Shown: positions 32,640 to 42,787 of the stretch, one piece after another | Position numbering within the stretch: the first letter of the stretch is position 1 | How the letters are laid out: the number at the start of each line of letters is the position of its first letter | Assembly (NCBI GenBank): GCA_047967505.1 | Contig: CM106540.1 | DNA: 64,000 nt | DNA from: Dipteris shenzhenensis | Taxonomy: Eukaryota > Polypodiophyta > Polypodiopsida > Gleicheniales | Direction: 5' to 3' (one strand) | The notes under the pieces: generated by a model | The model's input: only the letters and a program-made list of their open reading frames with translations | The model's database searches: none | What the model was told of the DNA's origin: nothing | Made by a program: the position numbers and the translations under genes

Positions 32640-35497
32640 TAGACTGCTATAGCAACTGCTTCAGCCCAATAATAATATGGCAGGTCTTTTTTGTTGAGCA
32701 TGGCACGAGATACTTTCCAATATGCCTGTTTTTCCTTTCTACAAGTCCATTTTGCTATGGGGTATGACAGCATGAATATTACTGCTTTATGCCATGCTCC
32801 TGTAGGAAACTTGCAAAGTCATTTAAGAGGTACTCTTCCCCTCCATCTGACCTTAGGCATTTTATTTGCAGGCTTGTTTCTTTTTCAACCATAGCATTAA
32901 AAGCTTTGAAATGCCCAAACGCTTCACTTTTCTTTTTCATAAAATACACCCAAACTTTTCTCCTGTAGTCATCGATAAAAGTGAAAAAATAATGACAGCC
33001 TCCAATAGATGTAGCTTTAGTAGTCCACACATCAGAGTGGATTAATTCCAATGGCCTCTTACTCTCTTGAACATGTCTAGGAAATGGTTTCCTTGCCTGT
33101 TTTCCAAATTGACAGGCTTCACATACCTTATGCATTCCTGGAACAATATTTTGGGCCTGCATTAATTTTAGTCATTGTACATTAACATGACCAATGCATT
33201 TATGCTAGATATCAATATCTGCAACTACACCGGTCCCATCTGCAAACATTGCTGCACTCAATTCAGGCGTGTCCACATCCAACGTAAACATCTTGCCCTT
33301 CTTCTTTCCTTTTGCTATCAAGCAACCTTTATTTTCATATCCTCAATAAAGCATCCATGAGGATTAAATCTGACCTGCAAGCCCTACTCAACCATTTGAC
33401 CAACAAAAACCAAGTTCTTGGTGATATTCGAGACATGAAATACATCAGACAGGTATTTCTTTTTTCCATCTTGCATAGACAAAGGAATTTTACCAATCTA
33501 CACAATAGGATGGGCAGTATCATCACCAGTCTCCACAAATCCTAGTCTTTCCATTTTCCTTGCATCCTGCATCCATTCTGCATGACCTGTGATGTGGTTT
33601 GATGCACCTGAGTCAACATATCACACATCATTGCTTTCTTCTGCACTTGTCATAGAATTGGTCATGTGCTGCACCATAAACAGATGCTCATTTTTGTCAT
33701 CACCTTGTCTACTAGAGGATGCATAATTGCCTTCCTGCAATTTTCTAGTCATGATGTCATTCTACTTTTTGTAGCAGTCTTTAACCATATGACCCATTTT
33801 ACCACAGTGGTAGTTTTCAACATTGTTGTTTGCATTTTGGCCTCTCTGCCATCCACCACCACCTCTTTGGCTCCCCCTGGCTCTAAAGTTACCACGTCCT
33901 CCTCCATAGAACTAGTTTTCTTGAATTTGTTGCATATTTTGATTTCTGCCACGGCCTGCAAATTGGCCTGCTCTACCTCTGCCTCTTCCTCTTCCAGCAT
34001 TTGAGTAGAAGAGAGCTTCTTTTGAAGTTCCTCTTGAAGAAGATGCACCACCATTTCTCTGCTCTTTAGAAATTAGAAGAGCAATCAAGTCCCCAAAATC
34101 AAGAAAATTCTCACGGACGGCAATGGATGTGCAGAATTGTGGATAATCCTTTCCTAGACCATTCAAGGTCAGAGAAACTAAATCATCATCTTCCACTGGC
34201 AACCCAATAGAAGCAAGTGCATCTACAATCTTCTTCATCTTCATGTGGTAGTCATTGATGCTCATATTTTCTCTCTGCACATTATGCAACTCCTGATTGA
34301 GCTACATTTTCCTGGCTTGCGTATTTGTGCTATACATTTTTGTCAAAGTATCCCATGCCTCCTTCGGCGTGCTTGCATCCTGAATATGCACAATCATAGA
34401 ATCTGAAATACTGATAGATAGCCGGTACATACCTTTTCTGGCTCTCTCATGCTAGCCTTTAAATGCCTGCAACTTCTGTTGATTGGGGACATTAGGAATA
34501 ACTGGTTCTTGTTCAGCTCCAGTAATGAACTCCCAATAGCATTTTCCCTTAAGGAAATTCGTCATTCTAAACTTCCATGCTTGGAAGTTGTTCTTGTCAA
34601 GCTTTTTGGTGACAATCTGTGAAAGAGCATTAGACGCCATTACAGAACACTGCAAAAATATTTTGTCACTATAAAAAAACACAACTTTTGCCTCACAAGG
34701 GCAAATCTGCAAAACTGACGAGAGTGGTATTTGACCACACAGTCACTTCTTAGTGATGATTATGCATCAATAGGCAATAAGAATGATTCTGTCACTCCTA
34801 ATATCTCTGTGCACAGGCATACGATGTAAGTTCTATGATAACTTTTCATCGACCTGCAGAACAGTGGTTGCATGCAAAAACAGAGCACTTTCCTGAGTGC
34901 CTGTGGAAAACTTCTGCCACCAAAACGGGCCCCGAAATGGCCCCGTAGCATATACTACCCTCTCGCCACACCGCGAAGGGCGTCCTAATCTGAGATAGTG
35001 CACTCTTACACTTTTCGACTGTGCTACCTGTAGAGATTTGCTCCCAAACTCGAAAAAAAAGAAAGCGACTGATCCTCTTACTAGGACACCGTCAACTTGG
35101 TTTGCTTTCTTGAGCTCCTTACCATGAACTGAGCTCTGATACCATGTGAAGAGAGTGGGAGAGAAGGAAGGAGTCTCACTTGTAGCTTTCTCACATACAG
35201 AATGGGGGAATATACACAAAGGTGGAGGCTGAAATTAGTTTTCCTCTTCTTAGTTGTGAAAGGCAAAAGAACTCTAAGTACAAAAGAATAGGTGAACCCT
35301 ATATGTGGGTCTCAAACCAAACTCAGCTAACTAAGGTGGCATACTAACTGAGCCACTAACTAGGGTACATAAAAATAGCTATCATCCAGCTATTTTTCAT
35401 GGGCGATGTACCAACCGCATCTGTAGTTAACAAGTTGGTGACATAAATGCACAACAGTCACCTTGGCATATCACGAGTGGAGCTCGATATCTCAACA
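32640..35497 (-). mobile_element. Copia-B: second copy of the Copia-A family, lacking RT
   Basis: LTR at 35145-35497 (353 bp, TGTTGAGATATCGAGCTC on the minus strand) with primer site TGGTATCAGAGC adjoining at 35144. Gag begins at 34640 (MASNALSQIVTKKLDKNNFQ) and is broken by several stops. The protease region near 33600 and the integrase zinc-binding and core parts (33162-32779, with FTFIDDYRRKVWVYFMKKKS) follow. The copy ends in the integrase at about 32640 (YYYWAEAVAIAVYLM). RT, RNase H and 3' LTR are absent. Nucleotide similarity to Copia-A is high throughout. Confidence 0.9.
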
Positions 35498-35499
35498 AT

Positions 35500-36357
35500 A
35501 GACACACAGGATGAGGCAAGGAAAGACAAACGCATTACTCGTTTACCATGCTCATGGGGGGAGCGTCTGCGAATCACAGCTTTAGAAGGAACATCCTCAA
35601 TTTGGAATTGGGGAGGTTGAGCAGACATCTCATCCAGAACATGTTGATAATCCATTTCCGATTCTTTCAGGCATGGGAGCAGCATCAAAGGGAAAGCGGG
35701 TGATCTCAGCATTTGTTTTTCCATACAAAATACATTCCTCTTTGGGATGGACATGACGAGGACTAGGATTGATAGTAGATACAAGGTAGTTAAGAGAACG
35801 GACATGAATTGCACAGTGTTCTGACCTAGGTTTCATAGAGAGACCTTTAACTTGTACATACAGACAGAGAGCTGTAGCAAGATGAGGATCATGCAAAGAC
35901 ATTTTAAAATTAGGATAGACTACAGTAATACAGGCTCTTTATTGAGACTTCCATGAACAAGACCGATACAGGCATCTTTTAGATTGAGATGGCAGGTATC
36001 AACAAGACTAGTCATACAAGTGGCATTTATGCCAAGGCAAAAAAGAGGTTCTATGGCTAAAACGAAGCAACCATAGTGGATATAGTGATAGCATGAATGT
36101 ACAAACGAATCTATTTCCTGAGGGGTAAAAAGAGGAAGGTAAACACCAGAAGCACCTTCATTGATGATATTGATACAGACCTCAAAAATCTTTACATGCT
36201 TGAGAGATTTAAACTAAAATGCAGAGTACTTGTACACCTCTTCAGGGTCGATCAGGGGAAGATTCCAAGTAGCCTTGCTATTGGTGATTTCAATAGATGT
36301 GGGAGTAGAGCAAGGAGCAGAGATACGGGCAGACAGGGAACGAATGATACTGGCCAT
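35500..36357 (-). pseudogene. EPRV-b: caulimovirid movement protein, broken
   Basis: The ATG at 36357 starts a frame matching the better movement protein at 40328-41311. Readable parts include GVYLPLFTPQEI, HYGCFVLAIEPLF, LKDACIGLVHGSLN and HDPHLATALCLYVQVKG. At least one in-frame stop and two frameshifts split it. The left end is cut by the Copia-B LTR at 35497. Such 30K-superfamily proteins move virus between plant cells. No LTR retrotransposon of the standard plant classes encodes one, so it identifies the parent as a pararetrovirus. Confidence 0.8.
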
Positions 36358-36790
36358 GGTAGTAGCTCGGACCTTGGGGATGTATGGAGCGATTCCTCAT
36401 GCAGGTAGGCTCAACCTCACACGACTCTCTTTGGCCTTCAACAAGGAGCACAGGTAGCGCCTCTTGGAACTCTCACACAACAAACTGACAAGGCTCTGAT
36501 ACCAAAATGGATACAAGAAACAACCAATCAGTGGAGGGCGATATGAAACATAGAAGATAGAAGAAGGCTAGATGGAAAACGTGCGTGAGCTGAGGATAAT
36601 GCCGAGGGGAAGGGAGAAAGTAAAGCTAGGCGAGGAGGCATGGGTGAAACAAACATAAATGGGAAATTTGATAGGAGGAGAAGTGCAGAAGAGAGGAGAA
36701 GAGCATTCGGAAGCATAGAAGAGTTTGTAAGTGACACAAAAAGGAACTTCAACAGATGGAAGGAGGAAATATGGAGAAGGCATGCGAAGA
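36358..36790 (-). promoter_or_regulatory. EPRV-b leader with tRNA-Met primer site
   Basis: The reverse complement of 36492-36504 is TGGTATCAGAGCC, the initiator tRNA-Met primer site used by caulimovirids. Upstream, 36528-36783 resembles the leader at 41511-41783 and 47494-47763, including a shared potential peptide (FPIYVCFTHASSPSF versus FPIYICFIHASSLDF). The upstream promoter is missing because RT sequence of EPRV-c joins near 36790. Confidence 0.75.
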
Positions 36791-37543
36791 GTGCAAAAGG
36801 AAACAGAGTTGGAGAAGATGCTGATCTCGGGCCAACTATTTATAAAAAGGGGATATGCAATTTAGACATCCCTGGAACGTTTGGAGTTGAGTTCGATACT
36901 TGATTTCATCTAGAAATGCAAGAAGGGCCTTCAAGACATGTTGCTACATTGGAATATTACCCTTGTGGATGTGGACTCCTAAGAACTCAATCGTTTTCTG
37001 GCCAAGGGTCATTTTTTTGGCAGAAAGGGCCAACCCTTTGGATTTGATGAGATCATACACAATTTGGAGATGGCGGAGATGTGAATGGACATCCTTGATG
37101 TACACTAGTATGTCATCAATATAAACTAAACAGAAAGAATGATGCTGACTGAATATGGAATCCATGAACTTCTAAAATTCTACAGGAGCAGTTTTGAGAC
37201 CGAAAGGGAGTACGTTCCATTGATAGAATCCCTGAGGAACGACAAATCCTGTCTTATGGCGATCATTAGGATTAAGACCCACTTGCCATAACCCTGCCTT
37301 GAGGTTGAACTTTGAGAAGATTGTAGCACCAGAAATTTTTTGCATAAGATATTCTTTGTTAGGAATCGGATAAGAAACGGATAAAAGACATTTGTTTAGT
37401 GGCTTGTAATTTATGACAAGGTGCTTCTTACCCCTCTTCTGCTTGAAGTGTTTATTTACATAGATTGCCACTGCTACCCACTCAGAACAGGACAATTCAA
37501 TGAGACCCATATCCAAGAGTTCTTGGATTTCTTGGTTGCACAA
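36790..37543 (-). pseudogene. EPRV-c: caulimovirid reverse transcriptase, broken
   Basis: 37543-37172 starts in the RT N-terminus (CNQEIQELLDMGLIE; LVINYKPLNKCLLSVSYPIP; GFVVPQGFYQWNVLPFGLKT). 37165-36944 carries the catalytic box in CLVYIDDILVYIKD and EFLGVHIHKGNIP. A stop lies between them at about 37169-37171, with more toward 36880. Between 37633 and 37543 the sequence jumps from capsid to RT, so the zinc knuckle and protease are deleted. RNase H is absent on this side. Confidence 0.88.
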
Positions 37544-37632
37544 TTGTCGGTCGGCTTGAGTGAACCTATATGGACTTTCTTTGACCCTAACTTAAATTCA
37601 ATATTGGGAAAACATAAAAAGGGCCCCCACAC

Positions 37633-37859
37633 CTAATGTATAAGCTTATGCCTCATTTCAAAAAACCCCCCTATTGTACACTCACGTGATATCATAAGTT
37701 TCCCCCTATGAATCCCCCGGGTGTGCTGGAGAGTGTATTCTGTACATTGTCGACAGATGTATACTAGGACCATCTGGAATAGGTTAGCAAAAGTATAATC
37801 TGCAACTACCTTATGGATTTCAATCGGTTGATTGTCAATGTTGACGATCTTCGTTTGCA
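37633..37859 (-). pseudogene. EPRV-c: capsid fragment left of the foldback element
   Basis: Reads QTKIVNIDNQPIEIHKVVAD then YTFANLFQMVLVYI, matching the capsid of EPRV-d and EPRV-f. It is separated from the rest of the capsid gene by the 992-bp insertion at 37868-38859 and is truncated after LQHTRG. Confidence 0.85.
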
Positions 37860-37867
37860 CTTCGATG

Positions 37868-38859
37868 GGAAAAATCTTTTGGCGAGCTTTTTAATGTGAG
37901 CTTTTTTACCATTTCCTTTGTTTTTGCGAGCTTTTTTTAGAAATCCATACATGTTTTTGATATAAGAAAGCTGGAGAGGTTAGAAAGAGGGGGAGAGGAT
38001 ATAGGATATGTTCATTTTCATAGCATGTGGAAGGGGTGGAAGAGTGTATACTATGCACAAGGGGGGGGTGGATATGAGTGGTAGTAGGAGGCGAAAAATT
38101 ATGGAAGATATGTCCATATTCAAAGTAGAAGAGAGGAACCATGGGAGATATGTTCATTTTAAAAGTGTATAATTTGAAACTTTTGACCTCATATTTGGAT
38201 TCCTCGTCGAATTCCGGTCATTTTGAGTACCAACATGACCATATTCGGATAAAAATTGGAAAAATGGTGTTTTTGTCATTTTGGCCTGTTTTGGGCCTAT
38301 TTTGAGTCTACGCTAGACTCAAAATAGGCCCAAAACAGGCCAAAATGACAAAAACACCATTTTTCCAATTTTTATCCGAATATGGTCATGTTGGTACTCA
38401 AAATGACCGGAATTCGACGAGGAATCCAAATATGAGGTCAAAAGTTTCAAATTATACACTTTTAAAATGAACAAATTTCCCATATGCTCTCCCTTCCCCT
38501 TTACATTTAGTAGATGAACATAAGTTTCACATTCCTCATCCTCTCTCTCCTCCTTGCACTCCTCTTTGCATACCTTATAAGTTCTCCCTCTAACTATGAT
38601 AACGAATATATGTTCCAACTCCCCTCCCCTCCCTTCTCCATGCCACTTTACCCATGCGACCATCCCTCCCCTTTTCCTTTATCTCCCCTCTCCCTCCTCT
38701 CTCCTCTTAACTGCAACCATAACCCAAACTTTCCACCCACCCCACTCCATGAAACCCCCCCTCCCCCTCTCTCTCTCTCAGGTGAATGAAAAGCTCACAA
38801 TATTCATGAAAATTGAAAAAAAGCTCATGACAAAAAGCTCACCAAAAAATCACACCCCG
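37868..38859. mobile_element. Foldback DNA element with 8-bp target duplication
   Basis: A 992-bp insertion in the EPRV-c capsid gene flanked by CTTCGATG (37860-37867 and 38860-38867); the empty site survives in EPRV-d near 43740-43750. Terminal inverted repeats are imperfect and built from repeated GAGCTTTTT motifs at both ends. The centre is a perfect palindrome: arms 38152-38310 and 38314-38472 (159 bp each) around CGC. It encodes no transposase. The 8-bp duplication suggests mobilisation by a hAT-type transposase; a Mutator-like origin (9 bp) is less likely. Confidence 0.85.
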
Positions 38860-38867
38860 CTTCGATG

Positions 38868-40202
38868 ACCGTCATGACTGCTTCGTCAAGTCGGTGCGGT
38901 AAGCTGTACAGGTAATGACACTTTGCTGCAGTGTCTAAAAAAATGCCAGCTCTATAAACTAGCTGTTGCACATGTGCATTGTAGGCTTCCAACTGAAAAA
39001 GATCGCATAACTTAAGAGCAGAAAATTCATTTTCTACCTAGGCGCGATCATCCGTGAAAGTAGGAAGAAACTGATTGGAGATTGCAGCTATGAGGGAATC
39101 CGGCGCATTAGGTTGATGATTGGCATCAACACTTGCAAAGATTTGCTCTTTGGATTCATCTGATAAGAACTCCCACCAATTAGCAATAACACCGGTGAAA
39201 CCTTTGGTGGTTTCAACTACTACATCTCTTGGATTCCATCTATAGATCGTGACTAATGACATCATGTATCCGTAGAATATTTTGAGAATATCCTTCATTG
39301 CCTGTGGTGAGATAGCATCAATATTTAAAATATAACCAGGGAAGGATTTGTGCTGAAGCCGTTTCTACAGATCAGTCTACTCATCAAGGTCACCATCAAT
39401 AAAGTGAGTCTAGAATTCACCTCTCATGAATTCGGCCACCAAAAAATGCTATGTGCTTGCCTCGCCATTGCTCCTGAGGGGGCTGTTGTGAGGTAGATGC
39501 TTGGGGTGGATCTTCTTCCATAGGCTCCGGTTTAATTCCAGAGTTCATGCAGAGAATGGGACCAAAGGAATTAACAGAGGAAGCTCGGGGAGAACCTGGC
39601 GGAGATGGAAATGGAGATTCTGGGAGTGGTGGTGGAGAAGGAGGCAGTGGAGTGGGAAGTGGCAGAGGTATTTCCATATGAGGGGATAGAGGTTGGAATT
39701 GGTGGAGATCATCTCTGTCCTCTTGTAGCATATCCCATTCATCAATGCAAAATGCTCGATAGATTGGGTGATGGGTGTTAGCCCACCAATCTGTCGTTTC
39801 GAGAGGAGAATCAACTACTACATAAGGAGAGTCAACCATCTCGATAGAATCAGAAAACTGGGGCCAAAACATAAGACTGGGAGCTTTGGAAGGATAGCAG
39901 GGCTCTATGAGGGGACTAGCCGAAGAGGGGGGTAATGATGGAGGAAATGACTTATATACAGACCAGGTTGAAGAGGATGCATGGCCCTTCTGAAGTTGCT
40001 GTAGCTCATCTAACACTGTGTGGATACTACGATCTAGTTTGCCCACAGCAAGTTGTAAATCGTACAAGGCAGAGTGGCAAGCATCCAAACATACATGAGT
40101 AGCAAGGTTGTGCAAATTGCACCAATTCAACTGCTGCTGCTCGACAGGCATGTTATCATCATCCTTGTCTATTAGGGCATAAGGGGCATGAACAGACTTC
40201 AA
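38868..40202 (-). pseudogene. EPRV-c: caulimovirid capsid protein, broken
   Basis: 40202-39417 is the N-terminal region: a segment with VEQQQLNWCNLHNLATHVCL and LQLAVGKLDRSIHTVLDELQ, then a long proline/serine-rich stretch (LPLPTPLPPSPPPLPESP). The core follows at 39298-39038 (MKDILKIFYGYMMSLV; GFTGVIANWWEFLSDESKEQ; LIAAISNQFLPTFTDDRA) and continues to 38868. Stops lie near 39380 and 39035. The WWEFL core is conserved in all copies in the window. Confidence 0.85.
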
Positions 40203-40327
40203 TAAACCATCTTTAGTTATTGCTTGAAATCCTTTAAACTGTGGCCACTTGATCAGATCAGAGCATCATCATTGGATGTATGTGATCAGCTGATGCAGTG
40301 ATACTGTAGACTGGCGTTAGTAGGAAA

Positions 40328-41311
40328 TCAGGATGCAACTGTAGAAGCTACCCAATCTCTAATAGATTCAACTTTGTTAGGGGAGAGATCAGGATCAGCA
40401 TCAGAGGCACTAGTTCGGCTCTCATCAAGGATTCCGGCAATAGAAACATGAGAGGCTAATGGGAAAGATAAACACATAACGCGCTTACCCTTTTCACTTG
40501 GAGTGCGATGGTGAACCACCGATTTTGTTGGAGCATCCTCAACCTGAAACATAGGCATTTTGGAAAAGGAGGAGGCTTCGTCCAAGACTTGCTGATAATC
40601 CATTTCCCACTCTTCTGGCATAGGAAGAGCGTTGAAATGGAACCTGGTCACTTCAGCATTAGTTTTGCCATAGATAATACATTCATCATTAGCAGTGACA
40701 TGGCGAGGGATGGGATTAATGGTAGACACTAAATAATTCACAGAACGGACATGGATGGCACAGTGCTCTGATTTTGGCTTCATGGCTAAACCTTTAATCT
40801 GGATGTACAAACGTAGAGCAATGGACAAGTGGGGGTCCATGAGAGACATCTTGAAATTAGGATAGACTACTGTATAAACAGGCTCTCGATTGAGGCTACC
40901 ATGGATGAGTCCTATGCGGGCATCTTTAATATTATAATGGTGAGTATCTACCAAACTAACCATGTAAGTAGCATTTACACCCATGCGAAAAAGCGGTTCT
41001 ATAGCTAGGATAAAGCATCCATAATGTATATATTTATATCCAGAAGACTGAAAAGAAATCTCATGGGGAGTAAAGAGAAGGAGATAAACACCGGTGGAAC
41101 CCTCATCAGCCACATTGATTACTACTTCAGATACCTTTACATGTTTGAGAGCCTTGAAATGGAACGCAGAGAACTTGTAAATATCATCAGCATTGATCAT
41201 TGGCATATTCCATGCCACCTTGTTGTCCGTAAGTTCAATAGATGAGAAAGCAAAGGAAAAGGGGCAAGGAGCCGAAAAACGAGAAGAGAGGGATCGAATC
41301 ACCATGGCCAT
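40328..41311 (-). CDS. EPRV-c: caulimovirid movement protein, best-preserved copy
   Basis: The ATG at 41311 (MAMVIRSLSSRF) opens a 327-residue frame without internal stops; the open frame extends a few codons further upstream. It matches the 30K movement-protein superfamily: an N-terminal strand-rich region (KHVKVSEVVINVADEGSTGV), then KDARIGLIHGSLNREPVYTV, PNFKMSLMDPHLSIAL and CAIHVRSVNYLVSTINPIP. These proteins sit at plasmodesmata and allow cell-to-cell spread. It lies just downstream of the primer site and upstream of the capsid gene, the usual caulimovirid order. Similar length to known family members; activity is unknown. Confidence 0.82.
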   Translation of the reverse strand: MAMVIRSLSSRFSAPCPFSFAFSSIELTDNKVAWNMPMINADDIYKFSAFHFKALKHVKVSEVVINVADEGSTGVYLLLFTPHEISFQSSGYKYIHYGCFILAIEPLFRMGVNATYMVSLVDTHHYNIKDARIGLIHGSLNREPVYTVVYPNFKMSLMDPHLSIALRLYIQIKGLAMKPKSEHCAIHVRSVNYLVSTINPIPRHVTANDECIIYGKTNAEVTRFHFNALPMPEEWEMDYQQVLDEASSFSKMPMFQVEDAPTKSVVHHRTPSEKGKRVMCLSFPLASHVSIAGILDESRTSASDADPDLSPNKVESIRDWVASTVAS

Positions 41312-41443
41312 TTTGGGGTGGAAAACTTTGTGATAAGGAATCCTCAAGCGGGGCAGCTCAACCTCAACACAGCTCTCTCTCAGCCTTTAACGGGGAGCTC
41401 TCAATACTCTCTTGGATCTTCTTACACACAGGCTCTGATACCA
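41312..41443 (-). promoter_or_regulatory. EPRV-c leader and tRNA-Met primer site
   Basis: The reverse complement of 41431-41443 is TGGTATCAGAGCC, a perfect initiator tRNA-Met primer site. It is about 120 nt upstream of the movement-protein ATG and about 415 nt downstream of the candidate TATA box, so it would lie in the leader of a genome-length RNA. Confidence 0.85.
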
Positions 41444-42040
41444 AAAAGGATGGGTGCTGGGTGGAAGGAACAATGGGGAGATAGGAGGACGTAGATCTGA
41501 AAAGAGAAAGCTAAATAGAGTAAGAGCAAGAACACATGATGATGACGAGGGGTAAGGAGAAGACGAAATCGAGAGACGAAGCATGAATGAAACAGATGTA
41601 GATAGGAAAGTTGGTAGGAGGAGAGGTGCGTAACAGTGGGGAAGACCAGTCGGGGCCAAAGAACAGGATGTAAGAGATGGAGAACGGTGGAACAGACAAA
41701 GGCATGAAGGAAAACTGAAAGTAAGAAACTGAGAACAAGGGAGTTTGAAGCAAGGAGGCTAGAAAGCTGGATAGATATTGCAAAAAAAAAAAACCTGAGG
41801 ATACAAGAGCTCTCGGAGGTAGACTCTGCCTACAAATGAGCCAAGGATGCTCTTATATAGGAAAAAGCAAAGTGGAGGGATGAGCTGTAATCCACTCTGA
41901 GCTGCCATGAGTGGAGGTTGAGCTGTAATCCACTCTGAGCTATCATCCATTTGTTTGTACAACGAAAAGATATGTAAAAGACATAAAGGTGAATGTCTTA
42001 CTCAGATATGAGCAGTGTCTAGTCACTTTATGAATTTTAT
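41444..42040 (-). promoter_or_regulatory. EPRV-c intergenic promoter region
   Basis: On the minus strand CCTATATAAGAGCATCC (about 41849-41865) is a strong TATA box, matching the same site in EPRV-d. Just upstream is a duplicated block with GAGTGGATTACAGCTCA, twice within 41881-41948, placed like an enhancer repeat. Further upstream, 42001-42036 is a diverged copy of the GGTCTTATC/ACAGTGTCT motif found in all intergenic regions here. Confidence 0.75.
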
Positions 42041-42787
42041 TTAATTTTGTACAGGTGTCATGATGAAGGTCTTATCCAATTGAGGACAGTGTCTAATCAC
42101 CATGATCGAGACATAGGACTTCTGGTTGTCCAGTATCAAGTGGAAGTAGTAATCTGCCATTGTGAATGTCCCAATAAGGTGCTCCTTCATGGGAGAGCAT
42201 GTCTGGAGCACATTTGAGGAGCCTTTTTTCCATTCTACTTTGAAATCATACATGGTAAAGAATTCCTGCTAGCGAGCTAAGCGTCCCCTGCCAATCTGTT
42301 TATCAATTTGACGGGTACAAGACATCTTGAAGTTCTGGTTGTCAGTGCGGATGGGGAAAAATTTTTTTCTCAATTGAATGGTAATTGAGCTCAGCACCTT
42401 GAAAAGTTCCTGACCGGTAGGCACATACAACTTCTTCATTGGGTGTCTTTTCAAGTAGGACTACTCCCCAAAAATGGTCAGATGCATCTGCTTCAATTAT
42501 CAGCTGTCCTGTGGTTGATGGAATGGTGAGAGATGGTAACTGTTGAACCTTTTCTTCCTTGCTGTACACCAGTATGTCATTAATATAAACTAAACATAAA
42601 GAATGATGCTGACTGAATATGGAATCCATGAACTTCTAAAATTCTATAGGAGTGGTTTTGAGACCGAAAGGGAGTACGTTCCATTGATAAAATCCGTGAG
42701 GAACGACAAATCCTGTCTTATGGCGATCATTATGATTAAGACCCACTTGCCAAAACCCTACCTTGAGGTTGAACTTCAAGAAGATTG
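42041..42787 (-). pseudogene. EPRV-c: RT and RNase H of the preceding unit, broken
   Basis: From 42787 leftward: RT region with FVVPHGFYQWNVLPFGLKT and CLVYINDILVYSKE (the first aspartate of the catalytic box reads N). An internal deletion joins it to RNase H (QQLPSLTIPS; LIIEADASDHFWGVVLLEKT; LNYHSIEKKIF). 42253-42041 ends the frame (YDFKVEWKKGSSNVL). It runs into the intergenic region and then the movement protein, so units are head to tail. At 42788 the strand switches to EPRV-d. Confidence 0.85.

Noticed and set aside
38514-38868. Proline-rich small proteins in the foldback element
   Set aside because: Low-complexity pyrimidine-rich inverted-repeat arm; the similar frame on the other arm (37906-38157) follows from the repeat.
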